Source: Solimonas sp. K1W22B-7 (lineage in GTDB: Bacteria > Pseudomonadota > Gammaproteobacteria > Nevskiales > Nevskiaceae). From it: DNA of 64,000 nt. The DNA is taken from the NCBI RefSeq assembly GCF_003428335.1, contig NZ_CP031704.1:2976001-3040000 (forward strand). The letters run 5' to 3'. A program made the translations under genes and the position numbers. Every line of letters begins with the position of its first letter. Position 1 is the stretch's first letter. Positions 52,200 to 63,565 of this stretch are shown piece by piece. The notes beneath the pieces are model-generated. The model was not told the DNA's origin. It saw only the letters and a list, made by a program, of their open reading frames with translations, and did not search any database.

Positions 52200-53069
52200 C
52201 TATTTGTTTCCCGAGCCCTTGAAGTAGCGGAACAGCTCGCCCTTGGGCTCCAGCACCATGATGTTATGGCTGCCGCTGAAGCTATCGCGATAGATGTTGA
52301 GCGTGCGGTAGAAGCTGTAGAACTCGGGATCCTGGCCGTAGGCCTTGGCGTAGATCTCGGCGGCGCGGGCGTCGCCCTCGCCCTTGAGCGTCTCGGCCGT
52401 CTTGTAGGCGTTGGCCAGCGTCACCTGCGCGGTGCGGTCGGCCTCGGCACGGATCTTTTCCGCGTCCTCGGCACCGCGGGCACGCAGGTCCGCGGCCACG
52501 CCGGTGCGCTCCGCGCGCATGCGGTCGTAGACCGATTCGCTGACGTTCTTCGGCAGGTTGATCGACTTGATGCGGATGTCCACCACGCCGATGCCCAGGT
52601 CCTTGACCTTGATCGCGGCGTCCTTCTCCACCTCCTGCACGATCGCGTCGCGATCGTCGGCCACCGCCTGCTGGATCGTGCGGTTGCCGAACTGGTCGCG
52701 CAGGCCGCGGTTGAGGATCGAGGACAGGCGGTCGGAAGCGACGATCTCCTGGCCGCCGGTAGCGCGGTAGTAGACCGCCGCGTCGGCGATGCGCCACTTG
52801 ACGTAGAAATCGACCTCGACGTTCTTCTTCTCGACCGTCAGGAAGTTCTCGGTCTGGTTGTCCAGCGTCAGGATGCGGCCGTCGAAGCGGCGCACGTCCT
52901 GGAAGAACGGCGTCTTCATGTGCAGGCCGGGGGCGAAGTCCTTGCCCCTGAGCTCACCGAGCTGGAACAGGATGGCCTTCTCGCGCTGGTCGACGATGAA
53001 GAAGGAATTGGTGACGGTCAGCAGCGCGAGGAACGCCAGCGCCGCCCAGAAAATCGGATTCTTGCTCAT
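52200..53069 (-). CDS. hflC: FtsH protease modulator HflC
   Basis: 289 residues from the ATG at 53069 (MSKNPIFWAALAFLALLTVT). A TTG six bases upstream is ignored because AGGGGA sits correctly for the ATG. The N-terminal membrane anchor is followed by an SPFH/prohibitin domain (FFQDVRRFDGRILTLDNQTE). With HflK it forms a periplasmic-facing cage around FtsH. It starts two bases after the hflK stop. Confidence 0.96.
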   Translation of the reverse strand: MSKNPIFWAALAFLALLTVTNSFFIVDQREKAILFQLGELRGKDFAPGLHMKTPFFQDVRRFDGRILTLDNQTENFLTVEKKNVEVDFYVKWRIADAAVYYRATGGQEIVASDRLSSILNRGLRDQFGNRTIQQAVADDRDAIVQEVEKDAAIKVKDLGIGVVDIRIKSINLPKNVSESVYDRMRAERTGVAADLRARGAEDAEKIRAEADRTAQVTLANAYKTAETLKGEGDARAAEIYAKAYGQDPEFYSFYRTLNIYRDSFSGSHNIMVLEPKGELFRYFKGSGNK

Positions 53070-53071
53070 GA

Positions 53072-54199
53072 TCAACGTCCCCTGTCCCGCGACCGCGAGG
53101 GATCGCCGCCTGGCAGGCTGCCGCTGCCCGGCAGCGCGCCCGGCGCAGTGATGTAGTCGCTGGCGTTGTCGCGCGACGGTGCCGGCGCCGATTTCAGCAA
53201 CTGCTCCAGCGGCAGGTAGAGCATCGGGCTGCCCTTGTCGACGTCGATCAGCACCTTGCTGGTGCTGCCGAGTACGGCGTTCATGCTGTCGAGGTAGATG
53301 CGCTCACGGGTCACGCGCGGCGACCTGCGGTACTCCACCAGCAGCTGCTGGAAGCGCGCGGCGTCGCCCTCGGCCTTGGCCACGACCTGGTCGCGGTAGG
53401 CGCTGGCTTCCTCCACCTGGCGCGCGGCGGCGCCGCGGGCCTTGGGCAGGCGGTCGTTGGCGTAGGCCAGGGCCTCGTTGCGGGAACGCTGCTGGTCTTC
53501 GCGTGCCTTGATGGCGTCGCCGAAGGCGGCCTGCACCGGCTCGGGCGGCTGCGCCTGCTGCAGGTTGACCTCGGTCACGATCAAGCCGACCTTGTAGCTG
53601 TCCAGCAGCTCCTGCAGGATCACCTTGGTGCGGTCACCCATCTCCTCGCGGCCCTCAGTCAGCACGTAGTCCATGCTGCTGCGGCCGACCACGGCGCGCA
53701 CCGCGGACTTGATCGCCTGCTTCAGCGTCAGGTCCGGATCGTTGACGCTGAAGACATAGTCCTCGACGTTGGAAACGCGGTACTGGACCTTCAGTTCGAC
53801 CACGACGATGTTCTCGTCGCGCGTCAGCATGGTGGCCTCGTCGCGCGCCTCGCGCACGCCGGTGAAGTTGACGACCTCGACCTGTTCCACCGGCCAGGGG
53901 ATGTGCCAGCGCAGGCCGGGCTCGGTGGTGCCGACGTACTTGCCGAAGCGCAGCGTCACCGCGCGCTCCTGTTCGTCCACCACGTAGAAGCCGGAGAACA
54001 GCCAGAGCACGCCGAACAGGGCGACGACCAGGCCGATCAGGCCGAAAGGCAGCGGCGCCCGGGCGCCGGGCGGCGTGCGGCCGCCGCCGAAACGCGCCTT
54101 GAAGCGTTTCAGCATTTCATCCAGGTCCGGCGGACCCTCACCCTTCCTGGGGCCTTGGCTCCAAGGGTCTTTTCCCGGTCCGGGTTCATTCCAAGCCAT
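53072..54199 (-). CDS. hflK: FtsH protease modulator HflK
   Basis: 375 residues from the ATG at 54199, supported by AGAGGA upstream and the start MAWNEPGPGKDPW. A glycine/proline-rich cytoplasmic N-terminus (about 1-55) precedes one membrane helix (about 57-78) and an SPFH domain (LRFGKYVGTTEPGLRWHIPW), then a coiled coil. The frame runs 138 bases further upstream without coding similarity. The 213-base gap to hflX holds nothing clear apart from a possible promoter. Confidence 0.96.
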   Translation of the reverse strand: MAWNEPGPGKDPWSQGPRKGEGPPDLDEMLKRFKARFGGGRTPPGARAPLPFGLIGLVVALFGVLWLFSGFYVVDEQERAVTLRFGKYVGTTEPGLRWHIPWPVEQVEVVNFTGVREARDEATMLTRDENIVVVELKVQYRVSNVEDYVFSVNDPDLTLKQAIKSAVRAVVGRSSMDYVLTEGREEMGDRTKVILQELLDSYKVGLIVTEVNLQQAQPPEPVQAAFGDAIKAREDQQRSRNEALAYANDRLPKARGAAARQVEEASAYRDQVVAKAEGDAARFQQLLVEYRRSPRVTRERIYLDSMNAVLGSTSKVLIDVDKGSPMLYLPLEQLLKSAPAPSRDNASDYITAPGALPGSGSLPGGDPSRSRDRGR

Positions 54200-54412
54200 T
54201 CGTTCTTCCTCTGGTGGCCAACACCACCCGCAGGAGCCAATTCCGGCCCTGGATCGCTCCAAGCCCTTGTTGCTGCTCCAAATCAGGTGGGGACTGCCCC
54301 GTTCCCGGACTGGGGTAGGGGCAAAAAAAGGGGGCAATTCAATATTTTAGAGAGCGGGATTTTAGAGCCTATACGCCAATAAATCACGCCAGCGACGGCG
54401 ACGGCCAGGCTC

Positions 54413-55729
54413 TTAAAGTCCCATCTCCCATTCCTCAATGACAGTCGGCGCCGGAGGCGGTTCCAGGCCCGCGGCAACGCAAAGACCGCGCAGGCGCTCC
54501 CAGGGCAGGCTGACGCTCAGGCGGAAGTTGCCCTCCTCGTCCAGTTCCTCGCCGAGGATGGCGTTGAGTTCGAACAGCTGGGCCCTGAGCCGGGCCGCCC
54601 GGGGCGGCACCAGCAACTCGTAGCGCTGCAGCTGCGGGCGGATGCGCTCGGCAATAGCCTCGCGCAGGGCATCGATCCCTTCTCCCGTGCGCGCCGACAC
54701 GAAGGCGCGAACCGGCAGCCCCTGGTCGTCGCGCTCGATGCGCGGCGCCTCGCCCTCGCGCAGGTCGATCTTGTTGAACACCTGCATGCTCGGCACCCCG
54801 TCGGCGCCGATCTCCTTGAGCACCGCCTCCACCTGGGAGATGCGCGCCAGGCGCTCGGGATCGGCGGAATCGATCACGTGCAGCAGCAGGGTGGCCTCGC
54901 GCGCCTCTTCCAGGGTGGCGCGGAACGCCGCCACCAGGTCGTGCGGCAGGTCGCGGATGAAACCGACCGTGTCGGCCAGCACCACCGGCTCGCCGGCCGG
55001 CAGCTGCAGCTTGCGCACGGTCGTGTCCAGGGTGGCGAACAGCTGGCTGGAGGCATAGGCGCTGTCGCCGGTCATGGCATTGAACAGCGTCGACTTGCCG
55101 GCGTTGGTGTAGCCCACCAGGGACACCGTGGGCACGTTGTTGCGCGCGCGGGCCACGCGGTTCTGCTGGCGCCGGGAGCGCACACTTTCCAGGTGGCGCT
55201 TGAGCGTGGCGATGCGGGTCTTGATCAGGCGGCGGTCCAGCTCCAGCTGGGTTTCGCCGGGGCCGGTCATGCCGATGCCGCGGCCGCCGCCCTGGCGCTC
55301 CAGATGGGTCCAGCCGCGGATCAGGCGCGTCGACATGTGCTGCAGCTGTGCCAGCTCCACCTGCAGCTTGCCCTCGTGGGTACGGGCGCGCTGGGCGAAG
55401 ATGTCCAGGATCAGGCCGGCGCGGCCGAGCACGCGGGCGGCGATCAGCTTCTCCAGGTTGCGTTCCTGGCTGGGCGATAGCGGGTGATTGAAGATGACCA
55501 GTTCGGCGCCGGTGGCGGCGACGCAGTCGGCCACTTCCTGGGCCTTGCCGCTGCCGACGAACAGGCCGGAGTCCGGATCCTTGCGGCTGCCGCCGATGAC
55601 GTTGAGCACCTCGGCGCCGGCCGAGACGCAAAGTTCGACGAACTCCAGCCGGTCCGAGTCGAAATCGGCGCCGGGGAATTCCAGGTGTACGAGCACGGCC
55701 TTCTGGCCTGCCTTGGGGCGTTCAAACAT
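54413..55729 (-). CDS. hflX: Ribosome-rescue GTPase HflX
   Basis: 438 residues. The N-terminal ATP/GTP-binding HflX domain (about 1-190, LIFNHPLSPSQERNLEKLI) is followed by the GTPase domain with VGYTNAGKSTLFNAMTGDSA (G1), LADTVGFIRDLPH (G3) and FNKID (G4). It splits stalled ribosomes under stress. It is downstream of hfq in the same order as in E. coli. Confidence 0.97.
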   Translation of the reverse strand: MFERPKAGQKAVLVHLEFPGADFDSDRLEFVELCVSAGAEVLNVIGGSRKDPDSGLFVGSGKAQEVADCVAATGAELVIFNHPLSPSQERNLEKLIAARVLGRAGLILDIFAQRARTHEGKLQVELAQLQHMSTRLIRGWTHLERQGGGRGIGMTGPGETQLELDRRLIKTRIATLKRHLESVRSRRQQNRVARARNNVPTVSLVGYTNAGKSTLFNAMTGDSAYASSQLFATLDTTVRKLQLPAGEPVVLADTVGFIRDLPHDLVAAFRATLEEAREATLLLHVIDSADPERLARISQVEAVLKEIGADGVPSMQVFNKIDLREGEAPRIERDDQGLPVRAFVSARTGEGIDALREAIAERIRPQLQRYELLVPPRAARLRAQLFELNAILGEELDEEGNFRLSVSLPWERLRGLCVAAGLEPPPAPTVIEEWEMGL

Positions 55730-55746
55730 GATTCAGAAATGCAAAG

Positions 55747-55780
55747 GCCGCCCGTGCCGGCGGAAGCCGGCACGGGCGGC
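55747..55780 (-). terminator. 15-bp-stem hairpin between hfq and hflX
   Basis: The stem GCCGCCCGTGCCGGC has an exact inverted partner and a 4-base loop. No clear T-run follows in the minus direction (CTTTGCATTTCTG), so it is an attenuator or 3' end-protecting hairpin rather than a strong terminator. It would let hfq be expressed more than hflX. Confidence 0.65.
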
Positions 55781-55809
55781 GCGGTAAAACGTGGAAAATC
55801 GCGACGGCG

Positions 55810-56094
55810 TCAGGCCGATGGCGCTTCCGGAGCGCCACCCTCGTGGCCGTGATGATCGGCGGACTCGCTGCTGCTGCCATCGAAGATACGGACGGCGCGC
55901 GCCGGCACGATGGTCGAGATCGCGTGCTTGTAGACCATCTGGCTGACACTGTTGCGCAGCAGGACGACGAAGGAATCGAAGGACTCGATCTGGCCCTGCA
56001 GCTTGATGCCGTTCACCAGGTAGATCGAAACCGGGATGCGTTCCTTGCGCAGGGCGTTGAGAAACGGTTCTTGTAACGTATGACCTTTAGACAT
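55810..56094 (-). CDS. hfq: RNA chaperone Hfq
   Basis: 94 residues from the ATG at 56094 ([20 protein letters not shown]). The Sm1 ([20 protein letters not shown]) and Sm2 ([12 protein letters not shown]) motifs are intact. The C-terminal tail is short and histidine/glycine-rich ([17 protein letters not shown]). It mediates sRNA-mRNA pairing. The order miaA-hfq-hflX is conserved. Confidence 0.98.
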   Translation of the reverse strand: MSKGHTLQEPFLNALRKERIPVSIYLVNGIKLQGQIESFDSFVVLLRNSVSQMVYKHAISTIVPARAVRIFDGSSSESADHHGHEGGAPEAPSA

Positions 56095-56185
56095 GTTCTG
56101 TTCCCTTTTTAATGTTCGTCCTGCGGCTGGAACCTCGCACACCGCAACGGCCGGTATATACCCGGCCTGTCGAGTGTATCACTTG

Positions 56186-57127
56186 TCAAGTCCGGCGCAC
56201 GTCCACCCCAGGATCACCGATCAGACCGAGCGCCTTGTCCAAAAGTTCAGGCTCGGCGGGATTGAGCCACTGCAATCCCGGCTCGGAACGCAGCCAGGTC
56301 AGCTGGCGCTTGGCGAACTGCCGCGTCGCGGCGATGCCCCTGGAAACCGCCTCGTCCAGCGTGCCCTGCCCCTCCAGGTGCTCCCAAAGCTGGCGATAGC
56401 CGACGGCACGAACGGATGGCAGATCGGCGTGCAGGTCGCCGCGGGCGCGCAGGCGCCGCACCTCGTCGAGAAAACCCTGCTCCATCATCTGACGGAAGCG
56501 CAGCTCGATGCGCCGGTGCAGTTCGGCGCGATACGGCGGATTCAGCGCCAGCTTGATCACCGGCCCCTCGATGCCCTGCGGCTTGGGCCGCGCGTACCAG
56601 TCGCTGGGCGAAGAACCGCTCAGTTCGATCACCTCCAGCGCACGCTGGATGCGCTGGGCATCGTTGGGGTGCAGGCGCGCAGCGGTCGCCGGGTCCAGTG
56701 TCGCCAGCTTCGCGTGCATGCCGGGCCAGCCGATGTGCTCGGCCTCCTGCTCCAGCCGCAGGCGCAGGTCGGCATTGGCCGAAGGCAGGTCGGACAGACC
56801 CTGCTGCAGCGCCCGGAAGTACAGCATGGTGCCGCCGGCCAGCAACGGGATGCGGCCGCGGCCGCGGATCTCTCCGACCAGGCGCAGGGCGTCGTCGCGG
56901 AAGCGCGCGGCCGAATAGATCTCGCAGGGCTCGAGGATGTCGATCAGGTGATGCGGTACGGCAGCCCGTGTCGCCGTGTCGGGCTTGGCGGCGCCGATGT
57001 CCAGGCCGCGGTAGACCAGGGCCGAGTCGACGCTGACGATCTCCACCGGCAGCCGCGCCGCCAGGTCCAGCGACAGCTGGGTCTTGCCCGAGGCGGTCGG
57101 GCCCATCAGCAGGATGACGGGAAGCAT
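56186..57127 (-). CDS. miaA: tRNA dimethylallyltransferase MiaA
   Basis: 313 residues from the ATG at 57127 (MLPVILLMGPTASGKTQLSL, P-loop at 9-16); the frame extends upstream into mutL. DSALVYRGLDIGAAKPD and AGGTMLYFRALQQGL are family motifs. It adds isopentenyl to A37 of tRNAs reading U-initial codons. It starts seven bases after the mutL stop. Confidence 0.97.
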   Translation of the reverse strand: MLPVILLMGPTASGKTQLSLDLAARLPVEIVSVDSALVYRGLDIGAAKPDTATRAAVPHHLIDILEPCEIYSAARFRDDALRLVGEIRGRGRIPLLAGGTMLYFRALQQGLSDLPSANADLRLRLEQEAEHIGWPGMHAKLATLDPATAARLHPNDAQRIQRALEVIELSGSSPSDWYARPKPQGIEGPVIKLALNPPYRAELHRRIELRFRQMMEQGFLDEVRRLRARGDLHADLPSVRAVGYRQLWEHLEGQGTLDEAVSRGIAATRQFAKRQLTWLRSEPGLQWLNPAEPELLDKALGLIGDPGVDVRRT

Positions 57128-57134
57128 GGGCGCG

Positions 57135-58958
57135 TCAGCGTCCGCGGAGGAAAAGCCTGTCCAGCCCGGCCATGTCCACCTGGATCCAGGTCGGCCGGCC
57201 GTGGTTGCACTGGTCCGCCAGCTCGGTCCGCTCCATGTCGCGCAGCAGGGCATCCATTTCCGGCAGGGTCAGCCGGCGGTTGGCCTTGATCGCCGCCTTG
57301 CAGGCGATGTCCGCCATCACGCGATGCTGCGCATCCAGCACTTCGCCGAGATGGTGCGAGGTCTCGCGCAGGTCCTCGTCGGACACCAGGCCGCGAACGA
57401 AGGCCGGGATGTCCTCGCGCGCCAGCAGCGGCGGCACCGCGCGCAGCACCACCGAGGTCGGGCCGGCGCGGTCGATTTCCAGGCCGTAGCGCGACAGCTC
57501 CTCGCGCCGCGCCTCCAGCGAGTCCACCGCATCCTCCGGCAACTGCAGCCGTTCGGGAATCAGCAGCGCCTGCGACGGCACCCCGCCCTCGGCGAGCTGG
57601 CGCTTGAGGCGCTCGTAGAGCACACGCTCATGTGCGGCATGGGCGTCCACCACCACCAGGCCCTGGCGGTTCTGCGCCAGGATGTAGACACCCTGCAGCT
57701 GCGCCATGGCATGGCCCAGCGGCTGCTCGTCATCCGACGGCTGCGGCGCCGGCACCGGCGCGAAGGCCGATTCCGCCGGCGAGCCCAGCTGCTCCACCGC
57801 CGTGGCCAGCGTGGTCCAGGCACTGGCCGCCGGTTCGCGCGCGCTGTCGAAGCGCGGCGGCGGCGAGGCATAGCGGAAGCCCGACTGCTGCGGTTGCGGC
57901 GCGGACGGCGGCGGCGCGGCGAACTGCGCCGGATGGTGCAGCGCCGGGTCGGGACGCAGCTCGCGCAGCAGGCGATGCACGGTACCGAACAGAAAGTCAT
58001 GCACCGTCGAGGAATCGCGGAAGCGCACCTCGGCCTTCTGCGGGTGCACGTTGACGTCCACCCGTGCCGGGTCCAGCTCCAGGTACAGCACGTAGGCCGG
58101 GTAATGCGTGGAATGCATCGCGTCGGCGAAGGCGCGGCGCAGGGCATGGGTCATCAGCTTGTCGCGTACCGCGCGGCCGTTGACGTAGAGGAACTGCAGG
58201 TCGGCCTGGCCGCGGGCGAAGGCCGGCAGCGCCACCCAGCCCCACAGCCGCAAACCGGCGCGCTGGTCGTCGATGAACACCGCGTGGCGCAGGAACTCCT
58301 CGCCGCAGACCGTGCCGACACGCGCATCGCGCCCGGCCTCGTCGTCCACCGGCGGCAGGTCCAGCAGCTTGCGGCGGTTGTGCAGCAGGCGGAAGCCGTG
58401 GCTGAAGCGCGACAGCGCCAGCCGCCCGACCAGCTGCTGGATATGGCGGAACTCGGTGGATTCCGACTTCATGAACTTGCGCCGCGCCGGCGTATTGAAG
58501 AACAGGTCGCGCACCAACACGCTGGTGCCCTGCGGATGCGCGGCCGGCTGCGGCTTCTGTGTTTCCAGCGCACCGGCGCCTTCCACCTGCCAGGCATGGC
58601 CGGCATCGGGAGTACGGGACACCAGGCTCAGGCGCGACACCGACAGGATGCTGGGCAGTGCTTCGCCGCGGAAGCCGAAGCTGGCGACCTGTTCCAGGTC
58701 GTCCAGCGAGGCGATCTTGCTGGTGGCGTGGCGCGTCACCGCCAGCGCCAGTTCCTCCGGGGCGATGCCGCCGCCGTCGTCGGTGATGCGGATCAGACCG
58801 AGGCCGCCCTGCTCGATCTCGATCTCGATACGCCGGGCGCCGGCGTCGAAGGCGTTCTCCACCAGTTCCTTGACCACGGCCGCGGGCCGCTCCACCACCT
58901 CGCCGGCGGCGATCTGGTTGACCAGGACATCGGGAAGGACTTGGATGGGCATCTGCAT
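57135..58958 (-). CDS. mutL: DNA mismatch repair protein MutL (endonuclease-type)
   Basis: 607 residues from the ATG at 58958 (605 from the next ATG at 58952). The N-terminal GHKL ATPase has NQIAAGEVVERPAAVVKELV with the Bergerat glutamate, VENAFDAG, DDGGGIAPEE and GFRGEALPSI. A linker of Pro/Ala-rich sequence (about 345-420) leads to the dimerization domain. The motif DAHAAHERVLYE (about 438-449) keeps the D, H and both E of the metal-binding DQHA(X)2E(X)4E site; Q is replaced by A, close to Pseudomonas-type DMHAAHE. So it probably nicks DNA itself, as in species without MutH. Confidence 0.96.
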   Translation of the reverse strand: MQMPIQVLPDVLVNQIAAGEVVERPAAVVKELVENAFDAGARRIEIEIEQGGLGLIRITDDGGGIAPEELALAVTRHATSKIASLDDLEQVASFGFRGEALPSILSVSRLSLVSRTPDAGHAWQVEGAGALETQKPQPAAHPQGTSVLVRDLFFNTPARRKFMKSESTEFRHIQQLVGRLALSRFSHGFRLLHNRRKLLDLPPVDDEAGRDARVGTVCGEEFLRHAVFIDDQRAGLRLWGWVALPAFARGQADLQFLYVNGRAVRDKLMTHALRRAFADAMHSTHYPAYVLYLELDPARVDVNVHPQKAEVRFRDSSTVHDFLFGTVHRLLRELRPDPALHHPAQFAAPPPSAPQPQQSGFRYASPPPRFDSAREPAASAWTTLATAVEQLGSPAESAFAPVPAPQPSDDEQPLGHAMAQLQGVYILAQNRQGLVVVDAHAAHERVLYERLKRQLAEGGVPSQALLIPERLQLPEDAVDSLEARREELSRYGLEIDRAGPTSVVLRAVPPLLAREDIPAFVRGLVSDEDLRETSHHLGEVLDAQHRVMADIACKAAIKANRRLTLPEMDALLRDMERTELADQCNHGRPTWIQVDMAGLDRLFLRGR

Positions 58959-58991
58959 ATGGTAGCCGGTGCAAAGACGCCACAAACACGC

Positions 58992-59065
58992 AGTCCGCAA
59001 ATGAACGCCAATGAACGCAAATACCGATTGCATCATTCGCGTTTATTCGCGTTCATTTGCGGACT
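58992..59065. repeat. Palindromic repeat family R, copy 4
   Basis: AGTCCGCAAAT, GAACGCCAAT, GAACGCAAAT, a centre of about 14 bases, inverted units ending ATTTGCGGACT. It lies between amiC and mutL, which run in the same direction, 33 bases upstream of the mutL start, so it is transcribed in any amiC-mutL message. Confidence 0.9.
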
Positions 59066-59092
59066 GAATGCCGTACCGCGGTAAATGCTGCG

Positions 59093-59130
59093 CCAAAGAA
59101 AAGGCCCCGGCGGGAGCAGCGCCAGGGCCT
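59093..59130 (-). terminator. Intrinsic terminator after amiC
   Basis: Minus-strand AGGCCC-T-GGCG, loop, CGCC-G-GGGCCT followed by TTTCTTTGG. It suggests mutL has its own promoter between here and 58958. Confidence 0.82.
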
Positions 59131-59170
59131 GAATACCTCCGGTCAGAGAGGTCGATATGTAGCCAGGTAC

Positions 59171-60400
59171 CTACTTGAGACTGATCTGCTGCGGGTCGGT
59201 TTCCACCACCTGCTGCTGCGGGCGGTAGCTGACGAAATAGCCCTTGATGCCATCGAGGATCGAACGCGCCAGCGTGTCGCGATACTCCTCGTCGGCCAGC
59301 AGGGCTTCCTCGCGGTCGTTGGTGATGAATGCCGTCTCCACCAGCACGGAAGGAATGTCCGGCGCCTTGAGCACCATGAAGCCGGCCTGCTGCACGTCCG
59401 ATTTCTGCAACTTGTTGACGCGGCCCATCGACCGCAGGATGCGCTGGCCGACGTCGAAGCTGGCCTCCATCGTCGCGTTCTGCGACAGGTCGATCAGCAC
59501 CGCCGCCAGTTCCTTGTCCTTGCCGTGGATCTCGACGCCGCCCACCAGGTCGGCCTCGTTTTCCTTGCGCGCCAGCCAGCGCGCGTGCTCGTTGGTGGCG
59601 CCCTTGTCGGACAGCACGTAGACCGCGGTGCCGTGCATGTCGCGGCTGTGGAAGGCATTGGCATGCACCGACACGAACAGGTCGGCCTGGTGCTTGCGCG
59701 CGATGTTCACGCGATCGCGCAGCTTGAGGTAATAGTCGCCGTCGCGCGTCAGCACGGCCTTCATGCCGGGCTCGGCGTTGATTGCCTTGGCCAGCTTGCG
59801 GGCGATGGCCAGCGCCACTTCCTTCTCTTCCAGGCCGCTCTTGCCGCGAGCGCCCGGGTCTTCGCCGCCATGGCCGGCGTCGATCGCAATGACCACCGGC
59901 TTGTCCTGCAGCCGCAGCACCGGCGCCGCCGGCGTCGGCGGGATCGCCATCACCGGCGTGGGCACGGCGGCGGGTGCCGCAACGATCACCGGCTGCTCCG
60001 GCGCGGGCGCGGGACGCGCGCGGCCCGGCAGGTCCAGCACCAGGCGATAGCCGTACTCGTCGTTGGGCGTCAGCACGAAACTCTTGGGATCGACCGGCTC
60101 GGCGACGTCGAGCACCACGCGGATGCCGCCGTCCTGGATGCCCGAGCGCACGCGACGCACCAGGCCCTTGCCGGCAACGCGGTTGATGCGCTGCAGTGCC
60201 GTGCTGTCGAGGCCGGCGATGTCGATGACGATGCGGTCGGGATTGGCGAGCGTGAAGACCTTGTGCTGCGCATCGACCGTCAGGTCGAACACCACGCGGG
60301 TCGAATCGGGGCTTTCCCACAGGCGCAGGTCGCGCAGCTCCGCCGCGAGAGCGGCAGGCGCAGCGAGCAGCATGGCCAGCAGGACGACGATGGACCGCAC
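59171..60400 (-). CDS. amiC: N-acetylmuramoyl-L-alanine amidase (AmiC/AmiB type)
   Basis: The GTG at 60400 starts a clean signal peptide (VRSIVVLLAMLLAAPAALAA) with GGGGA seven bases upstream, giving 409 residues. An ATG at 60508 would add 36 residues that do not resemble a Tat signal and would overlap tsaE. The AMIN domain (about 20-130, ELRDLRLWESPDSTRVVFDL) targets the septum. The zinc amidase_3 domain has IAIDAGHGGEDPGARG, SVHANAF and ETAFITN. It cleaves peptidoglycan crosslinking stems at division. Whether it is AmiB or AmiC is not certain. Confidence 0.9.
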   Translation of the reverse strand: MRSIVVLLAMLLAAPAALAAELRDLRLWESPDSTRVVFDLTVDAQHKVFTLANPDRIVIDIAGLDSTALQRINRVAGKGLVRRVRSGIQDGGIRVVLDVAEPVDPKSFVLTPNDEYGYRLVLDLPGRARPAPAPEQPVIVAAPAAVPTPVMAIPPTPAAPVLRLQDKPVVIAIDAGHGGEDPGARGKSGLEEKEVALAIARKLAKAINAEPGMKAVLTRDGDYYLKLRDRVNIARKHQADLFVSVHANAFHSRDMHGTAVYVLSDKGATNEHARWLARKENEADLVGGVEIHGKDKELAAVLIDLSQNATMEASFDVGQRILRSMGRVNKLQKSDVQQAGFMVLKAPDIPSVLVETAFITNDREEALLADEEYRDTLARSILDGIKGYFVSYRPQQQVVETDPQQISLK

Positions 60401-60497
60401 GACGGATCCCCAATGCAGGCAGTGGTATCGAATGTAGCGCGATCTTTTAAACGGCGCAACTTTTTCCCCAATCGATCCATGGGGATAGGTTTGCTTC

Positions 60498-60952
60498 TTA
60501 ATGTTCAACTTTCAAGAATTCACTCAATGGGCCCGCCAGGCGCGCCTGGCGCCCCTCGCCGCTGACCCGCAAATCGACGCACAGGTCCGCCGGCGGCAGC
60601 AGTTCCGCGCCCTTCTGCGGCCATTCCACCAGCCACAGATGACGCTCCGGCGGATAGTCGGCCAGACCCAGGTTGTGCAACTCCAGCGGATCCGCCAGAC
60701 GGTACAGATCCATGTGCAGGACCTGGGTTTCGCCGACCGCGTAGGGCTCCATCAGCGTGTAGGTGGGGCTGCGGATGCGCCCCTGCACGCCCAGTGCTTC
60801 CAGCAGGCCGCGTGCCAGCGTGGTCTTGCCGGCCCCCAGATCGCCCAGCAGGTAGACCACCCCTTTCGGGCGCGGTCCCAGCGCGGCGGCCAGGGCGGCG
60901 CCCAGGCGGGCCGTGGCGGCCGCGTCCGGCAGGTCGTAAAGGGATTCGGCGT

Positions 60953-60956
<4 letters not shown>
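60498..60956 (-). CDS. tsaE: tRNA threonylcarbamoyladenosine protein TsaE
   Basis: 152 residues. Walker A is LLGDLGAGKTTLARGLLEAL, SPTYTLMEPY and HMDLYRL are family motifs. This ATPase supports TsaD in t6A formation. The ATG overlaps the nnr stop (ATGA), and amiC follows, the usual order. Confidence 0.96.
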
Positions 60957-63527
<2,571 letters not shown>

Positions 63528-63537
63528 GCAGCTTCCG

Positions 63538-63565
63538 CCTTGTCGCGAGCTTGCTCGCGACAAGG
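63538..63565. terminator. 13-bp-stem hairpin between queG and the TPR gene
   Basis: CCTTGTCGCGAGC-TT-GCTCGCGACAAGG, followed by TTATT in the plus direction. It abuts the stop of the convergent TPR gene. The TCGCGAGC core resembles REP sequences, so it may be a single REP palindrome used as terminator. Confidence 0.7.
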
